Source of the DNA: Eledone cirrhosa
Taxonomy: Eukaryota > Mollusca > Cephalopoda > Octopoda > Eledonidae
Assembly (NCBI GenBank): GCA_964016885.1
Contig: OZ024744.1
Span: forward strand, 20,514,098-20,578,097
DNA length: 64,000 bases
Reading direction: 5' to 3'
Shown: in pieces, positions 41,701 through 54,607 of the stretch
Position numbering within the stretch: position 1 is the stretch's first letter
Layout: each line of letters opens with the position of its first letter
Notes under the pieces: model-generated
The model's database searches: none
Told to the model about the DNA's origin: nothing
Seen by the model: the letters and a program-made list of their open reading frames with translations, nothing else
Position numbers and translations under genes: made by a program

Positions 41701-42928
41701 GTTGAATCTTAAGATAAAACTCGTTTTAACAACAGTGGAATCTTAAGAACTGACTCGTTTTAGCAACAGCTGAATCTTAAGATAAGTCTCGTTTTAACAA
41801 CAGTTGAATCTTAAGAACTGACTCGTTTTAACAACAGCTGAATCTTAATATAAAACTCGTTTTAACAGCAGTTGAATCTTAAGATAAAACTCGTTTTAAC
41901 AACAGTTGAATCTTAAGAACTGACTCGTTTTAACAACAGTTGAATCTTAAGAACTGACTCGTTTTAACGACAGCTGAATCTTAAGATAAAACTCGTTTTA
42001 ACAACAGTTGGATCTTAAGAACTGACTCGTTTTAACAACAGTTGAATCTTACGATAAAACTCGTTTTAACAACAGTTGAATCTTATGAACTAACTCATTT
42101 GAAACAACAGTTGAATCTTAAGTTAAGACTCGTTTTAACAACAGTTGAATCTTAAGAACTGACTCGTTTTAACAACAGTTGAATCTTAAGACAAAACCCG
42201 TTTTAACAACAGTTGAATCTTAAGAACTGTCTCGTTTTAACAACAGTTGAATCTTAAGATAAACCTCGTTTTAACAACAGTTTAATCTTAAGAACTGACT
42301 CGTTTTAACAACAGTTGAATCTTAAGACAAAACTCGTTTTAACAACAGTTGAATCTTAAGAACTGACTTGTTCTAACAACAGTTCAGCCTTAAGAACTGA
42401 CTCGTTTTAAAACAGTTGAATCGTTAGAACTGACTCGTTTTTACAACAGTTGAATCTTAAAATAAAACTCGTTTTAACAATAGTTGAATCTCAAGAACTG
42501 ACTCGTTTTAGCAACAGTTGAATCTTAAGATAACACTCGTTTTCATAACAGTTGAATCTTAAGAACTGTCTCGTTTTAACAACAGTTGAATTTTAAGATA
42601 AACCTCGTTTTGACAACAGTTGAATCTTAAGAACTGACTCGTTTTAACAACAGTTGAACATTAAGAACTGTCTCGTTTTAACAACAGAGCAATGTTAAGA
42701 TAAAACTCGTTTTAACAATAGTTGAATCTTAAGAACTGACTCGTTTTAACAACAGCTGAATCTTAAGATAAAACTCGTTTTAACAACAGTTGAATCTTAA
42801 GATAAAACTCGTTTTAACAACAGTTGAATCTTATGAACTAACTAATTTTTACAACAGTTGAATCTTAAGTTAAGACTCGTTTTAACAACAGTTGAATCTT
42901 AAGAACTGACTCGTTTTAACAACAGCTG
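38713..42928. repeat. 3,978/4,216-bp tandem duplicon, copy 2
   Basis: Abuts copy 1 exactly (34,735 + 3,978 = 38,713). It differs by about 238 bp extra around 39.5-39.7 kb, made of units with GTTGAGTC, TAACAAAAG and TTCAAAC, and by isolated substitutions such as GTTGAATC at 40.45 kb where copy 1 has GTTGAAAC. The near identity over 4 kb implies a recent event. Confidence 0.92.
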
Positions 42929-44013
42929 AATCTTAAGATAAAACTCGTTTTAACAACAGTTGAATCTTAAAGATAAACCTCACTTTAACAACAGTTGAAT
43001 CTTAAGAACTGACTCGTTTTAACAACGATTGAATCTTAAGACAAAACCCGTTTTAACAACAGTTGAATCTTAAGATCTGTCTCGTTTTAACAACAGTTGA
43101 ATCTTAAGATAAACCTCGTTTTAACAACAGTTTAATCTTAAGAACTGATTCGTTTTAACAACAGTTGAATCTTAAGACAAAACTCGTTTTAACAACACTT
43201 GAATCTTAAGAACTGACTTGTTCTAACAACAGTTCAGCCTTAAGAACTGACTCGTTTTAAAACAGTTGAATCGTTAGAACTGACTTGTCTTAACAACGGT
43301 TGAATCTTAAAATAAAACTCGTTTTAACAATAATTGAATCTCAAGAACTGACTCGTTTTAGCAACAGTTGAATCTTAAGATAACACTCGTTTTCATAACA
43401 GTTGAATCTTAAGAACTGTCTCGTTTTAACAACAGTTGAATCTTAAGATAAACCTCGTTTTAACAACAGTTGATTCTTAAGAACCGACTCGTTTTAACAA
43501 CAGTTAAATCTAAATAACTGACTCGTTTTAACAACAGTTGAATGTTAAGATAAAACTCGTTTTAACAATAGTTGAACCTTAAGAACCTGACTCGTTTTAA
43601 CAACAGTTGAATCTTAAGATAAAACTCGTTTTAACAACTGTTGAATCTTAAGAACTGACTCGTTTTAACAACAGCTGAATCTTAAGATAAAACTCGTTTT
43701 AAGAACAGTTGAATCTTAAGAACTGACTCGTTTTAACAACAGTTGAATCTTAAGAACTGACTCGTTTTAACAACAGTTGAATGTTAAGATAAAACTCGTT
43801 TTAACAATAGTTGAATCTTAAGAACTGACTCGTTTTAACAACAGTTGAATCTTAAGATAAAACTCGTTTTAACAACAGTTGAATCTTAAGAACTGACTCG
43901 TTTTAACAACAGCTGAATCTTAAGATAAAACTCGTTTTAACAACAGTTGAATCCTAAGAACTGACTTGTTTTATCAACAGTTCAACCGTAAGAACTGACT
44001 CGTTTTAACAACA
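42929..44013. repeat. Third, partial copy of the middle-domain duplicon
   Basis: Matches about 40,005-41,089 at offset 2,924 (AACAACACTTG at 40267 and 43191; cassette at 40328 and 43252). It therefore starts part-way into the unit, giving the shortest cassette spacing in the window (850 bp, 42402 to 43252). A one-base insertion, AAGAACCTGAC, occurs near 43,585. It ends by jumping from GTTCAACCGTAAG into GAGCAATG at 44,014. Confidence 0.88.
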
Positions 44014-46687
44014 GAGCAATGTTAAGATAAAACTCGTTTTAACAATAGTTGAATCTTAAGAACTGACTCGTTTTAACAACAGTTGAATCTTAAGATAAAA
44101 CTCGTTTTAATAACAGTTGAATCTTAAGAACTGAATCGTTTTAACAACAGCTGAATCTTAAGATAAAACTCGTTTTAACAACAGTTCAAACTTAAGAAAT
44201 GACTCGTTTTAACAACAGTTGAATCTTATGAACTGACTCATTTTAACAACAGTTGAATCTTAAGAACTGATTCGTTTTAACAACAGTTGAATCTTAAGAT
44301 AAAACTCGTTTTAACAACAGTTGAATCTTAAGAACTGACTCGTTTTAGCAACAGCTGAATCTTAAGATAAAACTCGTTTTAACAACAGTTGAATCTTAAG
44401 AACTGACTCGTTTTAACAACAGCTGAATCTTAATATAAAACTCGTTTTAACAGCAGTTGAATCTTAAGATAAAACTCGTTTTAACAACAGTTGAATCTTA
44501 AGAACTGACTCGTTTTAACAACAGTTGAATCTTAAGATAAAACTCGTTTTAACAACAGTTGAATCTTATGAACTAACTCATTTTAACAACAGTTGAATCT
44601 TAAGTTAAGACTCGTTTTAACAACAGTTGAATCTTAAGAACTGACTCGTTTTAACGACAGCTGAATCTTAAGATAAAACTCGTTTTAACAACAGTTGGAT
44701 CTTAAGAACTGACTCGTTTTAACAACAGTTGAATGTTACGATAAAACTCGTTTTAACAACAGTTGAATCTTATGAACTAACTCATTTTAACAACAGTTTA
44801 ATCTTAAGAACTGACTCGTTTTAACAACAGTTGAATCTTAAGACAAAACTCGTTTTAACAACAGTTGAATCTTAAGAACTGACTTGTTCTAACAACAGTT
44901 CAGCCTTAAGAACTGACTCGTTTTAAAACAGTTGAATCGTTAGAACTGACTCGTTTTAACAACAGTTGAATCTTAAAATAAAACTAGTTTTAACAATAGT
45001 TGAATCTCAAGAACTGACTCGTTTTAGCAACAGTTGAATCTTAAGATAACACTCGTTTTCATAACAGTTGAATCTTAAGAACTGTCTCGTTTTAACAACA
45101 GTTGAATTTTAAGATAAACCTCGTTTTGACAACAGTTGAATCTTAAGAACTGACTCGTTTTAACAACAGTTAAATCTTAATAACTGACTCGTTTTAACAA
45201 CAGTTGAATCTTAAGATAAAACTCGTTTTAACAACTGTTGAATCTTAAGAACTGACTCGTTTTAACAACAGCTGAATCTTAAGATAAAACTCGTTTTAAC
45301 AACAGTTGAATCTTAAGAACTGACTCGTTTTAACAACAGTTGAATCTTCAAATAAAACTCGTTTTAACAACAGTTGAATCTTATGAACTGACTCGTTTTA
45401 ACAACAGTTGAATGTTAAGATAAAACTCGTTTTAACAATAGTGGAATCTTAAGAACTGACTCGTTTTAACAACAGTTGAATCTTAAGATAAAACTCGTTT
45501 TAACAACAGTTCAATCTTAAGAAATGACTCGTTTTAACAAAAGTTGAATCTTATGAACTCACTCATTTTAACAACAGTTGAATCTTAAGATAACATTCGT
45601 TTTAACAACAGTTGAATCTTAAGAACTGATTCGTTATAACAACAGTTGAATCTTAAGATAAAACTCGTTTTAACAACACTTGAATCTTAAGATAAAACTC
45701 GTTTTAACGACAGCTGAATCTTAAGATAAAACTCGTTTTAACAACAGTTCAAACTTAAGAAATGACTCGTTTTAACAACAGTTGAATCTTATGAACTGAT
45801 TCGTTTTAACAACAGTTGAATCTTAAGATAAAACTCGTTTTAACAACAGTTGAATCTTAAGAACTGACTCGTTTTAACCACAGCTGAATCTTAAGATAAA
45901 ACTCGTTTTAATAACAGTTGAATCTTAAGAACTGACTCGTTTTAACAACAGCTGAATCTTAAGATAAAACTCGTTTTAACAACAGTTGAATCTTAAGATA
46001 AAACTCGTTTTAACAACAGTTGAATCTTAAGAAATGACTCGTTTTAACAACAGTTGAATCTTAAGATAAAACTCGTTTGAACAGCAGTTGAATCTTATGA
46101 ACTAACTAATTTTTACAACAGTTGAATCTTAAGTTAAGACTCGTTTTAACAACAGTTGAATCTTAAGAACTGACTCGTTTTAACAACAGCTGAATCTTAA
46201 GATAAAACTCGTTTTAGCAACAGTTGAATCTTAAGATAAAACTCGTTTTAACAACAGTTGAATCTTAAGAACTGACTCGTTTTAACAACAGTTGAATCTT
46301 AAGATAAAACTCGTTTGAACAACAGTTGAATCTTATGAACTAACTAATTTTTACAACAGTTGAATCTTAAGTTAAGACTCGTTTTAACAACAGTTGAATC
46401 TTAAGAACTGACTCGTTTTAACAACAGCTGAATCTTAAGATAAAACTCGTTTTAACAACAGTTGAATCTTAAAGATAAACCTCGCTTTAACAACAGTTGA
46501 ATCTTAAGAACTGACTCGTTTTAACAACAATTGAATCTTAAGACAAAACCCGTTTTAACAACAGTTGAATCTTAAGAACTGTCTCGTTTTAACAACAGTT
46601 GAATCTTAAGATAAACCTCGTTTTAACAACAGTTTAATCTTAAGAACTGATTCGTTTTAACAACAGTTGAATCTTAAGACCAAACTC
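44014..46687. repeat. Mosaic of middle- and right-type segments
   Basis: Short runs here resemble several other places: 44.02-44.34 kb is like 49.04-49.34 kb, 45.7-46.0 kb is like 39.6-39.9 kb, and 45.4-45.6 kb is like 50.8-51.1 kb (AATAGTGGAATC). The cassette at 44918 has a private AAACTAGTTTTAAC. I could not assign one parental copy to the whole stretch. Confidence 0.65.
46075..46550. repeat. 238-bp (seven-monomer) tandem duplication
   Basis: The CGTTTGA landmark and the following CTAACTAATTTTTAC, AAGTTAAGAC and CAGCTG units occur at 46,075 and again at 46,313, exactly 7 x 34 bp apart. The first copy has ACAGCAG where the second has ACAACAG. The second continues into AAAGATAAACCTCGC, so the end of the pair is approximate. 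Confidence 0.8.
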
Positions 46688-48070
46688 GTTTTAACAACAG
46701 TTGAATCTTAAGAACTGACTTGTTCTAACAACAGTTCAGCCTTAAGAACTGACTCGTTTTAAAACAGTTGAATCGTTAGAACTGACTCGTTTTAACAACG
46801 GTTGAATCTTAAAATAAAACTCGTTTTAACAATAATTGAATCTCAAGAACTGACTCGTTTTAGCAACAGTTGAATCTTAAGATAACACTCGTTTTCATAA
46901 CAGTTGAATCTTAAGAACTGTCTCGTTTTAACAACAGTTGAATCTTAAGATAAACCTCGTTTTAACAACAGTTGATTCTTAAGAACCGACTCGTTTTAAC
47001 AACAGTTAAATCTAAATAACTGACTCGTTTTAACAACAGTTGAATGTTAAGATAAAACTCGTTTTAACAATAGTTGAACCTTAAGAACTGACTCGTTTTA
47101 ACAACAGTTGAATCTTAAGATAAAACTCGTTTTAACAACTGTTGAATCTTAAGAACTGACTCGTTTTAACAACAGCTGAATCTTAAGATAAAACTCGTTT
47201 TAAGAACAGTTGAATCTTAAGAACTGACTCGTTTTAACAACAGTTGAATCTTAAGAACTGACTCGTTTTAACAACAGTTGAATCTTAAGATAAAACTCGT
47301 TTTAACAACAGTTGAATCTTAAGAACTGACTCGTTTTAACAACAGCTGAATCTTAAGATAAAACTCGTTTTAACAACAGTTGAATCCTAAGAACTGACTT
47401 GTTTTATCAACAGTTCAACCGTAAGAACTGACTCGTTTTAACAACAGTTGAATGTTCAAATAAAACTCGTTTTAACAACAGTTGAATCTTAAGAACTGAC
47501 TCGTTTTAACAACAGTTGAATCTTAAGAACTGACTCGTTTTAACAACAGTTAAATCTTAATAACTGACTCGTTTTAACAACAGTTGAATGTTAAGATAAA
47601 ACTCGTTTTAACAACTGTTGAATCTTAAGAACTGACTCGTTTTAACAACAGCTGAATCTTAAGATAAAACTCGTTTTAACAACAGTTGAATCTTAAGAAC
47701 TGACTCGTTTTAACAACAGTTAAATCTTCAAATAAAACTCGTTTTAACAACAGTTGAACATTAAGAACTGTCTCGTTTTAACAACAGTTGAATGTTAAGA
47801 TAAAACTCGTTTTAACAATAGTTGAATCTTAAGAACTGACTCGTTTTAACAACAGTTGAATCTTAAGATAAAACTCGTTTTAACAACAGTTGAATCTTAA
47901 GAACTGAATCGTTTTAACAACAGCTGAATCTTAAAATAAAATTCGTTTTAACAACAGTTCAAACTTAAGAAATGACTCGTTTTAACAACAGTTGAATCTT
48001 ATGAAATGACTCATTTTAACAACAGTTGAATCTTAAGAACTGATTCGTTTTAACAACAGTTGAATCTTAA
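46688..48070. repeat. 1.38-kb block repeated at exactly +10,200 bp, donor-like copy
   Basis: Aligns with 56,888-58,270 without any net indel: cassettes at 46754 and 56954, 10,200 = 300 x 34. Differences I saw are few: ACAACAG/ATAACAG near 47.27 kb, GTTTTAAC/GTTTGAAC near 47.57 kb and GAAATGAC/GAACTGAC at 48.0 kb. It has the middle-domain form of the M landmark (GTTGATTC followed by CGTTTTAAC rather than CGTTTCAAC). Confidence 0.88.
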
Positions 48071-50287
48071 GATAAAACTCGTTTTAACAACAGTGGAATC
48101 TTAAGAACTGACTCGTTTTAGCAACAGCTGAATCTTAAGATAAAACTCGTTTTAACAACAGTTGAATCTTAAGAACTGACTCGTTTTAACAACAGCTGAA
48201 TCTTAATATAAAACTCGTTTTAACAGCAGTTGAATCTTAAGATAAAACTCGTTTTAACAACAGTTGAATCTTAAGAACTGACTCGTTTTAACAACAGTTG
48301 AATCTTAAGAACTGACTCGTTTTAACGACAGCTGAATCTTAAGATAAAACTCGTTTTAACAACAGTTGGATCTTAAGAACTGACTCGTTTTAACAACAGT
48401 TGAATCTTACGATAAAACTCGTTTTAACAACAGTTGAATCTTATGAACTAACTCATTTTAACAACAGTTGAATCTTAAGTTAAGACTCGTTTTAACAACA
48501 GTTGAATCTTAAGAACTGACTCGTTTTAACAACAGTTGAATCTTAAGACAAAACCCGTTTTAACAACAGTTGAATCTTAAGAACTGTCTCGTTTTAACAA
48601 CAGTTGAATCTTAGGATAAACCTCGTTTTAACAACAGTTTAATCTTAAGAACTGACTCGTTTTAACAACAGTTGAATCTTAACACAAAACTCGTTTTAAC
48701 AACAGTTGAATCTTAAGAACTGACTTGTTCTAACAACAGTTCAGCCTTAAGAACTGACTCGTTTTAAAACAGTTGAATCGTTAGAACTGACTCGTTTTAA
48801 CAACAGTTGAATCTTAAAATAAAACTCGTTTTAACAATAGTTGAATCTCAAGAACTGACTCGTTTTAGCAACAGTTGAATCTTAAGATAACACTCGTTTT
48901 CATAACAGTTGAATCTTAAGAACTGTCTCGTTTTAACAACAGTTGAATTTTAAGATAAACCTCGTTTTGACAACAGTTGAATCTTAAGAACTGACTCGTT
49001 TTAACAACAGTTGAACATTAAGAACTGTCTCGTTTTAACAACAGTTGAATGTTAAGATAAAACTCGTTTTAACAATAGTTGAATCTTAAGAACTGACTCG
49101 TTTTAACAACAGTTGAATCTTAAGATAAAACTCGTTTTAACAACAGTTGAATCTTAAGAACTGAATCGTTTTAACAACAGCTGAATCTTAAGATAAAACT
49201 CGTTTTAACAACAGTTCAAACTTAAGAAATGACTCGTTTTAACAACAGTTGAATCTTATGAACTGACTCATTTTAACAACAGTTGAATCTTAAGAACTGA
49301 TTCGTTTTAACAACAGTTGAATCTTAGGATAAAACTCGTTTTAACAACAGTTGAATCTAAATAACTGACTCGTTTTAACAACAGTTGAATGTTAAGATAA
49401 AACTCGTTTTAACAATAGTTGAACCTTAAGAACTGACTCGTTTTAACAACAGTTGAATCTTAAGATAAAACTCGTTTTAACAACTGTTGAATCTTAAGAA
49501 CTGACTCGTTTTAACAACAGCTGAATCTTAAGACAAAACTCGTTTTAAGAACAGTTGAATCTTAAGAACTGACTCGTTTTAACAACAGTTGAATCTTAAG
49601 AACTGACTCGTTTTAACAACAGTTGAATGTTAAGATAAAACTCGTTTTAACAATAGTTGAATCTTAAGAACTGACTCGTTTTAACAACAGTTGAATCTTA
49701 AGATAAAACTCGTTTTAACAACAGTTGAATCTTAAGAACTGACTCGTTTTAACAACAGCTGAATCTTAATATAAAACTCGTTTTAACAACAGTTGAATCT
49801 TAAGAACTGACTCGTTTTAACAACAGTTGAATCTTAAGAACTGACTCGTTTTAACGACAGCTGAATCTTAAGATAAAACTCGTTTTAACAACAGTTGGAT
49901 CTTAAGAACTGACTCTTTTTAACAACAGTTGAATCTTACGATAAAACTCGTTTTAACAACAGTTGAATCCTATGAACTAACTCATTTTAACAACAGTTGA
50001 ATCTTAAGTTAAGACTCGTTTTAACAACATTTGAATCTTAAGAACTGACTCGTTTTAACAACAGTTGAATCTTAAGACAAAACCCGTTTTAACAACAGTT
50101 GAATCTTAAGAACTGTCTCGTTTTAACAACAGTTGAATCTTAAGATAAACCTCGTTTTAACAACAGTTTAATCTTAAGAACAGACTCGTTTTAACAACAG
50201 TTGAATCTTAAGACAAAACTCGTTTTAACAACAGTTGAATCTTAAGAACTGACTTGTTCTAACAACAGTTCAGCCTTAAGAACTGAC
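48071..50287. repeat. Middle-domain remainder with one K cassette
   Basis: Ordinary monomers in the order seen in the 37.5-38.5 and 41.7-42.7 kb parts of the middle duplicon: TAACAGCAG, TAACGACAG, GTTGGATC, CTTACGAT, cassette at 48759, GTTTTGACAAC, GAACATTAAG. From about 49.3 kb it switches to the GTTGAACC / TTTTAAGAACAG group. There is no sign of non-satellite sequence. Confidence 0.7.
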
Positions 50288-52430
50288 TCGTTTTAAAACA
50301 GTTGAATCGTTAGAACTGACTCGTTTTAACAACAGTTGAATCTTAAAATAAAACTCGTTTTAACAATAGTTGAATCTCAAGAACTGACTCGTTTTAGCAA
50401 CAGTTGAATCTTAAGATAACACTCGTTTTCATAACAGTTGAATCTTAAGAACTGTCTCGTTTCAACAACAGTTGAATCTTAAGAACTGACTCGTTTTAAC
50501 AACAGTTAAATCTTAATAACTGACTCGTTTTAACAACAGTTGAATGTTAAGATAAAACTCGTTTTAACAATAGTTGAATCTTAAGAACTGACTCGTTTTA
50601 ACAACAGTTGAATCTTAATATAAAACTCGTTTTAACAACTGTTGAATCTTAAGAACTGACTCGTTTTAACAACAGCTGAATCTTAAGATAAAATTCGTTT
50701 TAACAACAGTTGAATCTTAAGAACTGACTCGTTTTAACAACAGTTGAATCTTCAAATAATACTCGTTTTAACAACAGTTGAATCTTAAGAACTGACTCGT
50801 TTTAACAACAGTTGAATGTTAAGATAAAACTCGTTTTAACAATAGTGGAATCTTAAGAACTGACTCGTTTTGACAACAGTTGAATCTTAAGATAAAACTC
50901 GTTTTAACAACAGTTCAATCTTAAGAACTGACTCGTTTTAACAACAGCTGAATCTTAAGATAAAACTCGTTTTAACAACAGTTCAAACTTAAGAAATGAC
51001 TCGTTTTAACAAAAGTTGAATCTTATGAACTGACTCATTTTAACAACAGTTGAATCTTAAGATAACATTCGTTTTAACAACAGTTGAATCTTAAGAACTG
51101 ACTCGTTTTAACAACAGTTGAATCTTAAAGATAAAACTCGTTTCGACAACAGTTGAATCTTAAGAACTGACTCGTTTTAACAACAGCTGAATCTTAAGAT
51201 AAAACTCGTTTTAACAACAGTTGAATCTTAAGATAAAACTCGTTTTAACAACAGTTGAATCTTAAGAACTGACTCGTTTTAACGACAGCTGAATCTTAAG
51301 ATAAAACTCGTTTTAACAACAGTTCAAACTTAAGAAATGACTCGTTTTAACAACAGTTGAATCTTATGAACTGACTCATTTTAACAACAGTTGAATCTTA
51401 AGAACTGATTCGTTTTAACAACAGCTGAATCTTAAAATAAAACTCGTTTTAACAACAGTTGAATCTTTAGAACTGACTCGTTTTAACAACAGCTGAATCT
51501 TAAGATAAAACTCGTTTTAACAACTGTTGAATCTTAAGAACTGACTCGTTTTAACAACAGCTGAATCTTAAGATAAAACTCGTTTTAACAACAGTTGAAT
51601 CTTAAGATAAAACTCGTTTTAACAACAGTTGAATCTTAAGAACTGACTCTTTTTAACAACAGTTGAATCTTAAGATAAAACTCGTTTTAACAACAGTTGA
51701 ATCTTATGAGCTAACTCATTTTAACAACAGTTGAATCTTAAGTTCAGACTCGTTTTAACAACAGTTGAATCTTAAGAACTGACTCGTTTTAACAACAGCT
51801 GAATCTTAAGATAAAACTCGTTTTAACAACAGTTGAATCTTAAGAACTGACTCGTTTTAACAACAGCTGAATCTTAAGATAAAACTCGTTTTAACAACAG
51901 TTGAATCTTAAGATAAAACTCGTTTTAACAACAGTTGAATCTTAAGTACTGACTCGTTTTAACAACAGTTGAATCTTAAGATAAAACTCGTTTTAACAAC
52001 AGTTGAATCTTATGAGCTAACTCATTTTAACAACAGTTGAATCTTAAGTTAAGACTCGTTTTAACAACAGTTGAATCTTAAGAACTGACTCGTTTTAACG
52101 ACAGCTGAATCTTAAGATAAAACTTGATTTAACAACAGTTGAATCTTAAAGATAAAACTCGCTTTAACAACAGTTGAATCTTAAGAACTGACTCGTTTTA
52201 ACAACAGTTGAATCTTAAGACAAAACCCGTTTTAACAACAGTTGAATCTTAAGAACTGTCTCGTTTTAACAACAGTTGAATCTTAAGATAAACCTCGTTT
52301 TAACAACAGTTTAATCTTAAGAACAGACTCGTTTTAACAACAGTTGAATCTTAAGACAAAACTCGTTTTAACAACAGTTGAATCTTAAGAACTGACTTGT
52401 TCTAACAACAGTTCAGCCTTAAGAACTGAC
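50288..52430. repeat. 2.1-kb tandem unit, copy 1 (2,143 bp cassette to cassette)
   Basis: Cassettes at 50288 and 52431 start parallel runs with TTTCAACAAC after the cassette, CTTAATATAAAAC, AAATAATACTCG, AATAGTGGAATC, TTTCGACAAC and CTTTAGAAC. First appearance in the window of GAGCTAACTCAT (near 51.7 kb), a right-domain marker. Confidence 0.87.
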
Positions 52431-54607
52431 TCGTTTTAAAACAGTTGAATCGTTAGAACTGACTCGTTTTAACAACAGTTGAATCTTAAAATAAAACTCG
52501 TTTTAACAATAGTTGAATCTCAAGAACTGACTCGTTTTAGCAACAGTTGAATCTTAAGATAACACTCGTTTTCATAACAGTTGAATCTTAAGAACTGTCT
52601 CGTTTCAACAACAGTTGAATCTTAAGAACTGACTCGTTTTATCAACAGTTGAATCTTAAGAACTGACTCGTTTTAACAACAGTTAAATCTTAATAACTGA
52701 CTCGTTTTAACAACAGTTGAATGTTAAGATAAAACTCGTTTTAACAATAGTTGAATCTTAAGAACTGACTCGTTTTAACAACAGTTGAATCTTAATATAA
52801 AACTCGTTTTAACAACTGTTGAATCTTAAGAACTGACTCGTTTTAACAACAGCTGAATCTTAAGATAAAATTCGTTTTAACAACAGTTGAATCTTAAGAA
52901 CTGACTCGTTTTAACAACAGTTGAATCTTCAAATAATACTCGTTTTAACAACAGTTGAATCTTAAGAACTGACTCGTTTTAACAACAGTTGAATGTTAAG
53001 ATAAAACTCGTTTTAACAATAGTGGAATCTTAAGAACTGACTCGTTTTAACAACAGTTGAATCTTAAGATAAAACTCGTTTTAACAACAGTTCAATCTTA
53101 AGAACCGACTCGTTTTTACAACAGCTGAATCTTAAGATAAAACTCGTTTTAACAACAGTTCAAACTTAAGAAATGACTCGTTTTAACAAAAGTTGAATCT
53201 TATGAACTGACTCATTTTAACAACAGTTGAATCTTAAGATAACATTCGTTTTAACAACAGTTGAATCTTAAGAACTGACTCGTTTTAACAACAGTTGAAT
53301 CTTAAAGATAAAACTCGTTTCGACAACAGTTGAATCTTAAGAACTGACTCGTTTTAACAACAGCTGAATCTTAAGATAAAACTCGTTTTAACAACAGTTG
53401 AATCTTAAGATAAAACTCGTTTTAACAACAGTTGAATCTTAAGAACTGACTCGTTTTAACGACAGCTGAATCTTAAGATAAAACTCGTTTTAACAACAGT
53501 TCAAACTTAAGAAATGACTCGTTTTAACAACAGTTGAATCTTATGAACTGACTCATTTTAACAACAGTTGAATCTTAAGAACTGATTCGTTTTAACAACA
53601 GCTGAATCTTAAAATAAAACTCGTTTTAACAACAGTTGAATCTTTAGAACTGACTCGTTTTAACAACAGCTGAATCTTAAGATAAAACTCGTTTTAACAA
53701 CTGTTGAATCTTAAGAACTGACTCGTTTTAACAACAGCTGAATCTTAAGATAAAACTCGTTTTAACAACAGTTGAATCTTAAGATAAAACTCGTTTTAAC
53801 AACAGTTGAATCTTAAGAACTTACTCTTTTTAACAACAGTTGAATCTTAAGATAAAACTCGTTTTAACAACAGTTGAATCTTATGAGCTAACTCATTTTA
53901 ACAACAGTTGAATCTTAAGTTCAGACTCGTTTTAACAACAGTTGAATCTTAAGAACTGACTCGTTTTAACAACAGCTGAATCTTAAGATAAAACTCGTTT
54001 TAACAACAGTTGAATCTTAAGAACTGACTCGTTTTAACAACAGCTGAATCTTAAGATAAATCTCGTTTTAACAACAGTTGAATCTTAAGATAAAACTCGT
54101 TTTAACAACAGTTGAATCTTAAGTACTGACTCGTTTTAACAACAGTTGAATCTTAAGATAAAACTCGTTTTAACAACAGTTGAATCTTATGAGCTAACTC
54201 ATTTTAACAACAGTTGAATCTTAAGTTAAGACTCGTTTTAACAACAGTTGAATCTTAAGAACTGACTCGTTTTAACGACAGCTGAATCTTAAGATAAAAC
54301 TTGATTTAACAACAGTTGAATCTTAAAGATAAAACTCGCTTTAACAACAGTTGAATCTTAAGAACTGACTCGTTTTAACAACAGTTGAATCTTAAGACAA
54401 AACCCGTTTTAACAACAGTTGAATCTTAAGAACTGTCTCGTTTTAACAACAGTTGAATCTTAAGATAAACCTCGTTTTAACAACAGTTTAATCTTAAGAA
54501 CTGACTCGTTTTAACAACAGTTGAATCTTAAGACAAAACTCGTTTTAACAACAGTTGAATCTTAAGAACTGACTTGTTCTAACAACAGTTCAGCCTTAAG
54601 AACTGAC
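52431..54607. repeat. 2.1-kb tandem unit, copy 2 (2,177 bp)
   Basis: One monomer longer than copy 1 because of an added TTTTATCAACAG unit near 52,641. Local differences are AAGAACCGACTCG with TTTTTACAAC near 53.1 kb and AACTTACTC near 53.82 kb. It is itself copied at 59,675-61,817 in the 7.24-kb duplication, where one other monomer (near 52.9 kb) is absent. Confidence 0.87.
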
